Assembly (NCBI RefSeq): GCF_015207425.1
Contig: NZ_JADEWZ010000026.1
Coordinates: 16,605-80,604, forward strand
Source: Lusitaniella coriacea LEGE 07157
GTDB taxonomy: Bacteria > Cyanobacteriota > Cyanobacteriia > Cyanobacteriales > Spirulinaceae
Length of the DNA: 64,000 nt
Reading direction: 5' to 3'
Under the pieces are notes generated by a model. The model had not been told where the DNA came from and did not search any database. It was given only the letters and a program-made list of their open reading frames with translations. This document shows, piece after piece, positions 1 to 7,610 of this stretch. How positions within the stretch are numbered: position 1 is the stretch's first letter; every line of letters starts with the position of its first letter. Position numbers and translations under genes: made by a program.

Positions 1-243
1 AAGAACCTGCATCTCAATAATGACCAAAGAACCATCATTGAGCTTGGCTTTAACATCCAGGTAAGTATCTTTTAATCCGGTTATTTGGGGAGCAAGATAA
101 GGATCGATAATTTCTAGGTCTTCAATTATCGATTCACCTTGGTAAATCAGAGCATTAAGAAAGCTAATCAGGATTCCCTTACTTTCAGGAGAACCAAATA
201 TTTTTTTGAAGGCAAAATCTGTTTTGGGGTTAATAAAATTCAT
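1..243 (-). CDS. Rpn-family recombination-promoting nuclease/putative transposase, cut off by window edge
   Basis: The minus strand opens with an ATG at 243 and reads through without a stop to base 1, giving 81 N-terminal residues; the C-terminal part lies outside the window. The start MNFINPKTDFAFKKIFG and the later segment LKDTYLDVKAKLNDGSLVII are hallmarks of the Rpn/PDDEXK_2 family, in which the Asp of 'LDVKA' and the following Glu belong to a PD-(D/E)XK nuclease core. Family members are RecA-independent, recombination-promoting endonucleases that spread as multicopy genes. The family call is firm; activity cannot be judged from a fragment. Confidence 0.85.
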   Translation of the reverse strand, partial: MNFINPKTDFAFKKIFGSPESKGILISFLNALIYQGESIIEDLEIIDPYLAPQITGLKDTYLDVKAKLNDGSLVIIEMQVL

Positions 244-293
244 GACAATCGCATCTCCCAAAAATTCACAAAACGAGAGAAAGTCGTGTAAAA

Positions 294-587
294 CTAATCC
301 GAGATATATCGCCACCCTTGTGGTTCGTATTCCCGTTGAATTTTCACCATCCAATCCCCTTGGGGAATCGTAACGGGTTTGTGTTCTTCATGGACGAGTA
401 AAGCGGTTTCAGAAAGCACTTTTAAGTAGAGGGTGTCGCCTTTCTCCAATAATTGTGCTTCTCCACTGCTGATGCGGTGGCTGTGTCCGGTGACTTCTCC
501 CTCTGCTAGGGTGAGGTGGGAAAGTTTTTTCCCTTGCACTTGAGAGATGGGTTTTAAAATTACGTCGCCTTGTCGAATGGGTTTCAT
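294..587 (-). CDS. conserved hypothetical protein, 97 aa
   Basis: A compact 97-residue protein with no signal peptide or membrane segment. It has alternating short hydrophobic strands, a His-containing segment GEVTGHSHRI near residues 30-39, a second His patch (VHEEHKP, about 65-71) and the aromatic end QGWRYISD, suggesting a small all-beta fold. I recall similar proteins as conserved but unnamed in cyanobacteria and other bacteria; I cannot give a function. The ATG is at 587. It lies 51 bp downstream of the Rpn-type nuclease start on the same strand, so the two could be co-transcribed with this gene first. Confidence 0.7.
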   Translation of the reverse strand: MKPIRQGDVILKPISQVQGKKLSHLTLAEGEVTGHSHRISSGEAQLLEKGDTLYLKVLSETALLVHEEHKPVTIPQGDWMVKIQREYEPQGWRYISD

Positions 588-601
588 GGTTAATAGGGAT
601 A

Positions 602-727
602 GAGTTTATTGCTTTCTTCGATCCTAGCAAACTCGCCCGCGAGCGCGCACCTTTTTTTGCACCCATTACCATTCCGACAGAACTACTTAAGTTTGGCTTT
701 TCTCGTGAGATTCTGAAAGAGAAATAA
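602..727 (+). pseudogene. possible decayed coding remnant, about 41 codons
   Basis: In one plus-strand frame the sequence reads as an open stretch ending with TAA at 725-727, with protein-like content (FDPSKLARERAPFFAPITIP and then TELLKFGFSREILKEK). There is no ATG for it and the frame runs back into the neighbouring gene, so if it was ever a gene only its C-terminal end survives. It may be chance. It is the only structure I see in the 588-965 gap, apart from whatever promoter serves moeA. Confidence 0.2.
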
Positions 728-965
728 AGCGCTTGGCGATCGTTTTTTTATATCCCAAAGTATTGGATTACCTTGATTGTGGCGCGGAAAAATCGAAGTT
801 ATCTATCTGGTTTTATAGCTTCACAAAAAATCTCAAATAAATTGATTTTAAACGGAGAGAACGCAGTGAAAGTTTTTCTACGATCGCGGAAAATTTTTCG
901 ATTATCATGACTGAGTAGCTCAGAAGCCTTAAAATCGATCTCAGTATTCAGATTTTTCTTTCCTT

Positions 966-2186
966 ATGCTGAACGCTCAAGAAGCTGAAGCGTTGATTTT
1001 AGAGCTAGTTTGTCCCCTTCATCGAGAACGGGATGGGGAAACAGTCGATCTTGGTGTGGCGCGCGATCGCATTTTAGCTGCAACTGTCGCCAGTCAGCTC
1101 GATTTTCCCCATTGGGATAATTCTGCAATGGATGGCTATGCGGTACGCTACGCAGACGTGCAGGACTGTCCTGTGGTGTTGGAGATTGTCGAAGAAATTC
1201 CCGCCGGAGTTCAACCGGAAAAATCGCTGCAATCGGGACAGGCGGCGCGCATTTTTACGGGTTCTGTGATGCCGAATGGGGCGGATACAATTGTTATTCA
1301 GGAGAATACTCAGCGCGACCGCGATCGCGTTACGATTCTTCAATCGCCTCAATTTCAAGAATTCGTCCGTCAGCGCGCTTCTTTTTACAATGCGGGAAAT
1401 CCTTTATTATCACCAGGAATAGCGATTGGCGCGCCGGAAATGGCGATTCTAGCCGCCGCACAGTGTACTCAGTTGGAGGTGTATCGTCGTCCTCGCGTGG
1501 CGATTTTATCAACGGGAGATGAGTTGGTTACGCCGGATTCTCCACTGCAACCGGGACAAATTGTAGATTCCAATCAGTATGCCCTCTCTACTTTTGTGGC
1601 GCAAAACGGGGCATTGCCGCTCCCATTGGGGATTGTACGCGATCGCGCAGAACAACTCAAACAAACAATTGCGCAAGCGATTATTTCCGCAGATATCGTT
1701 CTCTCAACAGGTGGCGTTTCGGTGGGAGAGTACGATTTGGTCGATCGCATTTTAGGAGAATTGGGGGGAGAATTGCATATTCGTTCTGTTGCGGTGAAAC
1801 CGGGAAAACCCCTTACCGTTGCCACCTTCCCCCATCAAAAACATCCTTGTCTTTATTTTGGCATTCCCGGCAATCCGGTTTCTGCTTTGGTGAGTTGCTG
1901 GCGCTTTGTGCAACCTGCGTTAAAGAAATTGTCGGGATTGAGTAATTATCAACCTCAATGGATTATCGCGCGATCGCGCGACGAATTGCGCGGTGCAGTT
2001 AAGCGAGAAACCTATCTGTGGGGACAACTTACCTTCCTTGAAGGAAAGCCAGAATTCGCCCTCGCCAGGGGAAGTAAAAGTTCCGGGAATTTAATCGATC
2101 TCGCCCAAACAACTGCCCTAGCAAGGGTTCCGCTAGGAGAGAAGTTCATTCCTACGGGGGAAGAAGTGCGAGTAATGTTAATTTGA
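966..2186 (+). CDS. moeA: molybdopterin molybdotransferase MoeA
   Basis: MoeA catalyses the last step of molybdenum cofactor synthesis in the cytoplasm, inserting molybdate into adenylylated molybdopterin. The 406-residue product has the family length. Near the N-terminus it has the hallmark DNSAMDGYA (residues 51-59), followed by the TGSVMPNGADTIV segment, the MoCF-binding region with STGDEL and TGGVSVGEYDLV, the GNPVSA motif, and the C-terminal beta-barrel domain. The ATG at 966 follows a gene-free 240 bp. It stands alone, without other moa genes, as is common in cyanobacteria. It would serve nitrate reductase and other molybdoenzymes. The gene carries several HIP1 sites. Confidence 0.95.
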   Translation: MLNAQEAEALILELVCPLHRERDGETVDLGVARDRILAATVASQLDFPHWDNSAMDGYAVRYADVQDCPVVLEIVEEIPAGVQPEKSLQSGQAARIFTGSVMPNGADTIVIQENTQRDRDRVTILQSPQFQEFVRQRASFYNAGNPLLSPGIAIGAPEMAILAAAQCTQLEVYRRPRVAILSTGDELVTPDSPLQPGQIVDSNQYALSTFVAQNGALPLPLGIVRDRAEQLKQTIAQAIISADIVLSTGGVSVGEYDLVDRILGELGGELHIRSVAVKPGKPLTVATFPHQKHPCLYFGIPGNPVSALVSCWRFVQPALKKLSGLSNYQPQWIIARSRDELRGAVKRETYLWGQLTFLEGKPEFALARGSKSSGNLIDLAQTTALARVPLGEKFIPTGEEVRVMLI

Positions 2187-2225
2187 ATTGGCGGAATTGG
2201 GAACTTTAAAACTCGCTCTTCAGTT

Positions 2226-4331
2226 TCACCACAAACTCGCTTCCTGTTTCTGAATTAGACCCCAAATTTGCCAGCATTGTATTACGCAAGAAGGATCCTT
2301 CCATATGTTATGGTAATATCCCTCCCCTCTAAACTTGATGTAGTTAGGGGGTATTTCTCTGCTGCGACTCCTTACATAATCTCTTGCGGTTGGGAGATGT
2401 CCCTCTTCTGTGGAGAGGTCAAAGATATAATCTTCGTAATACAACCAGTTTTTATTCACTCTCCATCCCACACGATCTCCGAACTTGTCCCAGGCTTCTT
2501 CATAGTATTGACCATCCAGTATTCCACCACAAAACTGATAAATCCGTTTCTGGACACTGAAGCCAAAGCGCCCGTTACTCGCTTGTACCCAGAGTCGATC
2601 GATTGTTTGCAGGTCGGCGCAAGGAAATTTCTCAATGGAATTAGGATTAAGCCAACCTTCATTGGTGCGTCCTGCAATTTCAAGCATCACCCTCGCTGTT
2701 TCTTCATCTGCTTCCTTCCATTTCTTCGCTCTCAGCAACTCTCGCAGCTTGGTGTAGTCCGCACCTTTCTCTGACTTCAGCTCAACAGCATTCAATGGAT
2801 CGCTCTCGTACGCTTCACAAGCCTTAACGTGAGAGAAGATACTCGAAAAAGCCTCACGCGCCCACCCGACTCTATAGGTCCACTGTACTCCTTGAACACC
2901 ATAAACAATCGGTAGATGTCCCTTGGGTGCTGAGAGGTCAAAAGTCAAGTCATTGTAATACAACCAATTATCATTCACTTTCCATCCGACCCGATCTCCA
3001 AAGCACTCCCAATTTTTCTTTTCTTCTTGATAAATGCATTTCTGACAGCTAAAGCCAAAGCGTCCACCACTCGCTTTCGTCCAGAGTTCGTCAATCGTTT
3101 GCAGTTCAGCACACGGAATTTTCTTAATGAACTTAAAATTGAGCAAGCTTTCCTTTGCAAATCCGGAAACCTCAAGCATCAACTTTGTAGTTTCTTTGTC
3201 TGCTTCCCTCCATTTCTTTGCTCTCAACAATTCCCGAAGTTTAGTGTAATCCGCGCCTTTCTCCGACTTCAATTCAACCGTATCTAACGGCTCGATTTCT
3301 TTCGCTGGGGGAGCTGGTTTTTCAGCCTCGGGTTTTGGAGGAGGAGTAACAGGTGTAGCTTTGCTTCCTGCGCCACTAGGAGAAGGACTTGGAGGTTGAG
3401 GAGATGGTTTTGTAGACTGCTGTCCCAATTTCGTAACAACCCGCTCGTAAGCATTGATAACCCTTGAATTCCCAGGATCGAGCATCCAAACTCTGCGTAA
3501 AAGTTGCTTGGCAAGAATTAAATTTCCTTCCGCTTCCGCCTCAAACGCATCTTCTCTCAATGCCGCAATATCGCTCTCATTTGGTCTGATGTAGTCGGGA
3601 AGCAGAATGTAATGATACTTGGTTGCTGGTTCAACAATCGAATAGGGAATTTGCCGGGGTTTTTTGTACTCCCGATTAATCTCCTTCACTCGCAACCGCA
3701 AGTGACTGCACAACCGTTCTACCGTCGCGCAATTACTTTCCCCCTGAATCCGCAACGCCTCCAACAACGCATAGGTGAACGCGCCTTGTCCCAATTCCTC
3801 AATCTCGTAGGACTTCTCGCTGGGACTGCACGAGGCAATCGTAATTACGCCCTTTTGCTTTTCCCCACCAATTCCCAAACCTGTTTTTGCGCCTTCATTG
3901 CGACAGGCATCGAGAAACAACACCACATTATCCGCACCGCAACCGCGCAGGCGTTCAGTAACGTAGTTGAGGGGAATGGCTGTGTTTTCAACCGCTCTTG
4001 GATTGCCATCGCAAGGCATCAAGTAATCGCGTCCCTCGTGACGAACCCCGTGTCCGCTAAAAAAGAACCAGAAGTTATCCCCATCACCCAAACACGGTAC
4101 AGAAAAGAAGTCTACAAGAAACGAGTAAAGGTTGGCATAGGTGGGTTGCGTGGATTGATAGGAACCATCGGCTGCAAGAATTTCCGGAGAATTATCAGAA
4201 AAGTAGAAAATTTGGTCAAACTGCGCTTTTTCGAGAAACTCACACATCGCCTCTGCATCTCGCACCGCACAGGAGAGGGATTGCAGGCGTTGATAGGTAT
4301 TGATGCCGATAACGAATGCCCAATTTGCCAT
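2226..4331 (-). CDS. caspase-family (C14) peptidase with two C-terminal GUN4 domains
   Basis: A 701-residue fusion. Residues 1-240 form a caspase/metacaspase p20-like domain, beginning WAFVIGINTY, with the catalytic His94 in FFSGHG and Cys143 in FLDACRN. Residues 250-300 are a short helical, TPR-like stretch, 308-347 a Pro-rich linker, and about 352-485 and 516-650 are two GUN4 domains (each starting LKSEKGADYTKLRELL and carrying FGDRVGW). GUN4 binds porphyrins and in chloroplasts supports Mg chelatase; in bacteria it is also found fused to caspases and kinases as a C-terminal sensor module. The two GUN4 copies are close paralogues, so internal duplication is likely. The next gene upstream encodes a Pepco-type protein, 76 bp away on the same strand, which supports a conflict or signalling role. 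Both catalytic residues are present, so activity is plausible. Confidence 0.9.
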   Translation of the reverse strand: MANWAFVIGINTYQRLQSLSCAVRDAEAMCEFLEKAQFDQIFYFSDNSPEILAADGSYQSTQPTYANLYSFLVDFFSVPCLGDGDNFWFFFSGHGVRHEGRDYLMPCDGNPRAVENTAIPLNYVTERLRGCGADNVVLFLDACRNEGAKTGLGIGGEKQKGVITIASCSPSEKSYEIEELGQGAFTYALLEALRIQGESNCATVERLCSHLRLRVKEINREYKKPRQIPYSIVEPATKYHYILLPDYIRPNESDIAALREDAFEAEAEGNLILAKQLLRRVWMLDPGNSRVINAYERVVTKLGQQSTKPSPQPPSPSPSGAGSKATPVTPPPKPEAEKPAPPAKEIEPLDTVELKSEKGADYTKLRELLRAKKWREADKETTKLMLEVSGFAKESLLNFKFIKKIPCAELQTIDELWTKASGGRFGFSCQKCIYQEEKKNWECFGDRVGWKVNDNWLYYNDLTFDLSAPKGHLPIVYGVQGVQWTYRVGWAREAFSSIFSHVKACEAYESDPLNAVELKSEKGADYTKLRELLRAKKWKEADEETARVMLEIAGRTNEGWLNPNSIEKFPCADLQTIDRLWVQASNGRFGFSVQKRIYQFCGGILDGQYYEEAWDKFGDRVGWRVNKNWLYYEDYIFDLSTEEGHLPTARDYVRSRSREIPPNYIKFRGEGYYHNIWKDPSCVIQCWQIWGLIQKQEASLW

Positions 4332-4407
4332 AACTTTTTGCGTTGCAGATTTTCTCGTTTGGGAGCGAGTTTCACAATTCGTCTCGAACCCAAGGCGGAG
4401 GATTGGT

Positions 4408-4782
4408 TTAACTGTTTTCCGCTCGTTTGAATTTCAGTGTAATTGCACCCTTGGCTTCCACGCCGATGCCTGTTCCCATCAGTTTAACGTCTCCATCGCC
4501 CGTAATCTCGACGGACAATTCTACTTCATCCAAGTGCATTCCCGACCGATTTTCGGCTTCTTGGGCGGCTTGTTTAAAAATCCCGCCCACCAACGCAAGA
4601 AATTCCGACATATTGTCTTCAAGCTTCTCAACACTCACTTGAACGCTGTTGACGGCTTTGATTGCTGTTGCTTTTGGGTTCCAGGGATTGCTGGAATTTG
4701 AACCTTTGTCACCTGTAACGGTTTGTGCGGGTTCTGCGGTGACAATCCAGATTTTTGGGGAGGTTTCGTTATTTTGTTCCAT
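4408..4782 (-). CDS. Pepco/Trypco-type (CU044_2847-like) peptidase-associated protein
   Basis: A 124-residue soluble protein starting at the ATG at 4782. Its organisation fits the small families that travel with caspase or trypsin-like peptidases: an N-terminal strand KIWIVTAEP, a helix with KLEDNMSEFLALVGGIFKQA (about 53-72) and a closing beta hairpin LDEVELSVEITGDGDVKLMG then GAITLKFKR. I recognise this pattern from Pepco/Trypco domains reported by comparative genomics of bacterial conflict systems; the biochemical role is not established. It is transcribed ahead of the caspase-GUN4 gene, so the pair probably forms one operon and one functional unit, with this protein as regulator, substrate or oligomerisation partner (inference). 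Confidence 0.75.
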   Translation of the reverse strand: MEQNNETSPKIWIVTAEPAQTVTGDKGSNSSNPWNPKATAIKAVNSVQVSVEKLEDNMSEFLALVGGIFKQAAQEAENRSGMHLDEVELSVEITGDGDVKLMGTGIGVEAKGAITLKFKRAENS

Positions 4783-4949
4783 GTCGTTTGAGGATTATTG
4801 GGTGAGGAAAAAGGGAGGCGCAAATGCTGAGTTTTAGACTCTCTTTTTCCATTATTCACTCTCACCCTTTTGTATTACCACTGGTAAATCTGGGGAATAT
4901 TCTTCAAGGCGCGACTGTAAAGAGATACGCTTTCAGCAACACGCGCACG

Positions 4950-5624
4950 CTACGCATTCAAACCCGCTGCAAATTCCCGATGTTCCGATGTCTGCAATCC
5001 CTCCTGAAGAACGCCCAACACCTCCCCCAAATCTTCCCTCTGCAACGCCGCCACCGACAACCACAACCCCGGAAACGCTTCGCTGCGAATAATTCCCTGC
5101 TCATCCGGTTCTAATGCCACATATCGCCCTTCTCGCAAGCGGAACCAATCGAGGCGATTCTCGTAACTCTGCCATACGAGATACTCCTTGACTCCATTGC
5201 GTCGGTAAGCGTTGAATTTATCATTGAGGTCGTAGGATGCGCTACTCGCTGCCACTTCTGCAATCAATTCCGGTACGCCGTCGATATAATCATCCTCGCT
5301 AATGCTCGAAGTTCCCCCCACCTCCAAGCGCAGAAGCGCATCGGGTTGCACTTCGTTATCCGCATCCAACCGCACGGTTGCATTATCCTGTAAATCGACA
5401 CCGGGAGTTGTCGCCTTATAGACGAAAAGCCAACCAATAATGGCAGCGTGGGGTCTACCATGACGAGTTGTGCGTACAGGGGAAGCCACGTAAACCACTC
5501 CTTCAATTAATTCTGCTTTTTTCGTTGAGGGCATTGCCCAATAGCGACGCTCGAATTCGTAGCGGGTTAAACGATCTCCGCTTTCGAGAGGGGGAAGATT
5601 GAGAATTGTCGATATTGCCGACAT
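4950..5624 (-). CDS. Uma2-family putative endonuclease
   Basis: A PD-(D/E)XK-fold protein of the Uma2 (DUF820) family, of which cyanobacteria carry many copies. It shows the usual order: RLTRYEFERRYWAMP, KAELIEGVVYVASPVR, HAAIIGWLFVYKATTPGVDL, a metal-binding stretch VQPDALLRLE, and PELIAEVAASSASYDLNDKF then YRRNGVKEYLVW. The frame continues to an upstream start at 5693, but the ATG at 5624 gives the more usual family N-terminus (MSAISTILNLPP); length is then 224 aa. The C-terminus has the common LWLSVAALQ close. The cellular role of the family is unknown. It lies upstream of the Pepco/caspase pair on the same strand but 167 bp away. Confidence 0.85.
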   Translation of the reverse strand: MSAISTILNLPPLESGDRLTRYEFERRYWAMPSTKKAELIEGVVYVASPVRTTRHGRPHAAIIGWLFVYKATTPGVDLQDNATVRLDADNEVQPDALLRLEVGGTSSISEDDYIDGVPELIAEVAASSASYDLNDKFNAYRRNGVKEYLVWQSYENRLDWFRLREGRYVALEPDEQGIIRSEAFPGLWLSVAALQREDLGEVLGVLQEGLQTSEHREFAAGLNA

Positions 5625-5931
5625 GGTAAAGAGTTGAGGCTTTTTTTGATTGTACGCGATCGCGTGTGGGGATACCTCTATCGCTACAGCCAAGAGTATT
5701 AGGACATCGGTGAAGGTGAGCAGGGGAAGCGGGGGGAGAGATGCTGTGAGTTCGGACTATCCTAACTGTTATAACTTTACCGCTCGATACCCAACACTGG
5801 TTTTAATTGAACTGTTTCAGGCTTATTCTTTTTTAGCAATAAATCTTAAAAAAGAGTTACAAATGAGGTAGTATTTGGAAAGAAATTTATCTCTTTTTAG
5901 ATAATTGCAAACGGTTTGAGAATTGACTGTT
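5625..5931. other. gap between Uma2 gene and clpS
   Basis: About 300 bp between divergent genes. It must contain the promoters for both directions, but I see no convincing -35/-10 pair, hairpin or open frame in it. The HIP1 site at about 5658 is the only recognisable motif. Confidence 0.4.
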
Positions 5932-6258
5932 ATGAGTAAAGAACTTTCTTATCCCATCAAGATGATGGCAACAAGTCCAACAATTGCACCAACACAGTCC
6001 CGTCAAGTTGTTCGCAAGCCCTATCCCAACTATAAGGTGATCGTCCTCAACGACGACTTCAATACATTTCAACACGTTGCCGAGTGCTTAATGAAGTATA
6101 TCCCAGGGATGACAAGCGATGTCGCCTGGAACCTCACCGAACAAATCCACAACGAAGGACAGGCAATTGTTTGGACTGGCCCTCAAGAACCCGCAGAACT
6201 GTATCATCAACAGTTAAGCAGAGCAGGCTTAACAATGGCTCCCCTAGAGGCAGCTTAG
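5932..6258 (+). CDS. clpS: ATP-dependent Clp protease adaptor ClpS
   Basis: ClpS binds N-degron substrates and delivers them to the ClpAP/ClpCP protease. The 108-residue product has a disordered N-terminus followed by the signature YKVIVLNDDFNTFQHVAECL, then TSDVAWNLTEQIHNEGQAIV and the closing strand region. The Asn-Asp-Asp of 'LNDDFNT' and the His of 'FQHV' line the N-degron pocket. The frame is open to a TTG at 5923, but the ATG at 5932 is the natural start. A DUF2103 gene follows 39 bp downstream on the same strand. Confidence 0.93.
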   Translation: MSKELSYPIKMMATSPTIAPTQSRQVVRKPYPNYKVIVLNDDFNTFQHVAECLMKYIPGMTSDVAWNLTEQIHNEGQAIVWTGPQEPAELYHQQLSRAGLTMAPLEAA

Positions 6259-6297
6259 TCCATTTGCTCTCACCCTTAAAACTCTCCCCTAAAGCCC

Positions 6298-6588
6298 ATG
6301 AGTCGTTCGAGTGAAGGAAGATTAGTTTGGAATCATTCAACCCATCTTGCTGGGTTGATTCCTATTTTAGAGCGGCTGATTAAGCATCACGGAATTCGCA
6401 CCGTTACGCCGGGAGTTATTGGAAGGGCGAAAGGTCATATTCCTCAACTCAAACTTCGCATTTCCGTCCCCATTCGTGGCGGATTCAAAGTGATTGCGCG
6501 TCAAGGAAAAACCGTGCAAGAAGTCTTTATTATCACGAACTTGAATCAAACAGAATTGGAGGGCGCGATCGCGCAAGCCATAAAGTAG
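6298..6588 (+). CDS. DUF2103 domain protein, predicted metal-binding
   Basis: A 96-residue basic protein starting MSRSSEGRLVWNHSTHLAGL. The segments NHSTHLAGLIPILERL, IRTVTPGVIGRAKGHIP and LRISVPIRGGFKVIARQGKT match the DUF2103 family, annotated as a predicted metal-binding protein on the strength of its conserved His residues; its function is unknown. It follows clpS closely on the same strand and is probably co-transcribed with it. This pairing, as far as I recall, recurs in cyanobacteria, so a link to protein turnover is possible but unproven. Confidence 0.75.
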   Translation: MSRSSEGRLVWNHSTHLAGLIPILERLIKHHGIRTVTPGVIGRAKGHIPQLKLRISVPIRGGFKVIARQGKTVQEVFIITNLNQTELEGAIAQAIK

Positions 6589-6604
6589 TTATATAATCAC
6601 TCGA

Positions 6605-6910
6605 ATGCCGATTCAGCTTATGTCAACTCAAAACGCAACGAAGATTCAAATCGAACGCCAACCCGATTCCAATCGCCTCAACGAACTTGGCGTTAAAAGT
6701 TGGTCGATTTGGGAAAAAGAAGTATCCGAATTTCCCTGGACTTACGATACCTCAGAAACCTGTTATTTTCTCGAAGGCGATGTTATCGTTACTCCCGACG
6801 GTGGCGAGTCGGTTTCTATGGGAAAAGGAGATTTAGTCACTTTTCCGGCGGGAATGTCTTGCACCTGGAACATTCTCAAACCCGTGAGAAAACACTATCA
6901 ATTTGATTGA
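6605..6910 (+). CDS. cupin domain protein (cupin_3 type)
   Basis: A single-domain beta-barrel protein of 101 residues with the cupin_3 pattern: WSIWEKEVSEFPWTYDTSET, CYFLEGDVIVTPDGGE, and GDLVTFPAGMSCTWNILKPV. The family is related to ureidoglycine aminohydrolase-type cupins, but most small stand-alone members are unassigned. The ATG at 6605 lies 17 bp after the DUF2103 stop; a second in-frame ATG at 6620 (MSTQNATK) is an equally reasonable start. The usual cupin metal-binding His residues are not obvious here, so a sugar- or small-molecule-binding role without metal is possible. Confidence 0.8.
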   Translation: MPIQLMSTQNATKIQIERQPDSNRLNELGVKSWSIWEKEVSEFPWTYDTSETCYFLEGDVIVTPDGGESVSMGKGDLVTFPAGMSCTWNILKPVRKHYQFD

Positions 6911-6967
6911 GCGGGAAATTCTGGAATGGGGTGTTATGGTATTACTGCATTGCCTTAACGACCGACT

Positions 6968-7597
6968 ATGCCCTATATCAACCAAATTCAAACCAGCGCT
7001 TCAGAAAGTCGCCTCGAAAAGCTTATCGCAGAACGCTTGAAACCGGGAGCAGATAAAGCGAAAATTGATGCTCGAATTTGGGATTTATTCGGCGAAACCT
7101 GGGCGGTTATGTTTACGGATTTGTCTGGGTTTTCTCGTTCCGTTGCAGAGTTTGGCATCATTCACTTCCTGCAAATTATTTACGAATCCCAGCGCCTCCT
7201 CGTTCCCTGTATTGACCGTTACGACGGGATTTTGCTGAAAACGGAAGGGGACAGTATGCTGGTGATTTTTCGCCAAGCGAGAAAAGCTGCTGCCTGCGCG
7301 ATCGCGATGCAACGAGCCGCAAAACGTTACAATCAGGACAAGCCCGATACAGAAAAAATATTACTTTGTGTGGGTTTGGGCTATGGAAAAATCTTGAAAA
7401 TTGGCGATCGCGATGTTTTTGGCCCAGAAGTTAATGCAGCCAGTAAACTAGGGGAAGATACCGCCAAAGCTTGGGAAATATTGGGAACGGGAACCGTCGC
7501 AGAACATCTTAAAACCCTCAATAAAATTAGCCTCGAACCCATTTCAACCATTCCCCCTGGCGCAAAACAGGCATTTCGCATCATCTATCCCCTTTGA
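6968..7597 (+). CDS. adenylate/guanylate cyclase domain protein (class III)
   Basis: A 209-residue soluble protein that is essentially one class III cyclase catalytic domain with a 45-residue helical N-terminus. The metal-binding Asp51 (VMFTDLSGFS) and Asp95 (KTEGDSML) are present, and Lys91 occupies the adenine-selecting position. The transition-state pair normally N-x3-R is Asn156 with Lys160 (EVNAASK), so the usual Arg is replaced by Lys. The protein is stand-alone, with no sensory domain. It could be a weakly active cyclase, a c-di-NMP-independent regulatory paralogue, or use a shifted residue. The convergent methyltransferase gene lies 13 bp downstream. Confidence 0.82.
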   Translation: MPYINQIQTSASESRLEKLIAERLKPGADKAKIDARIWDLFGETWAVMFTDLSGFSRSVAEFGIIHFLQIIYESQRLLVPCIDRYDGILLKTEGDSMLVIFRQARKAAACAIAMQRAAKRYNQDKPDTEKILLCVGLGYGKILKIGDRDVFGPEVNAASKLGEDTAKAWEILGTGTVAEHLKTLNKISLEPISTIPPGAKQAFRIIYPL

Positions 7598-7610
7598 ACG
7601 TTTTTTGATA

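Noticed and set aside
3612..4430. Plus-strand 272-residue frame opposite the caspase gene
   Set aside because: It lies antisense to clear caspase motifs and has no protein-family character.
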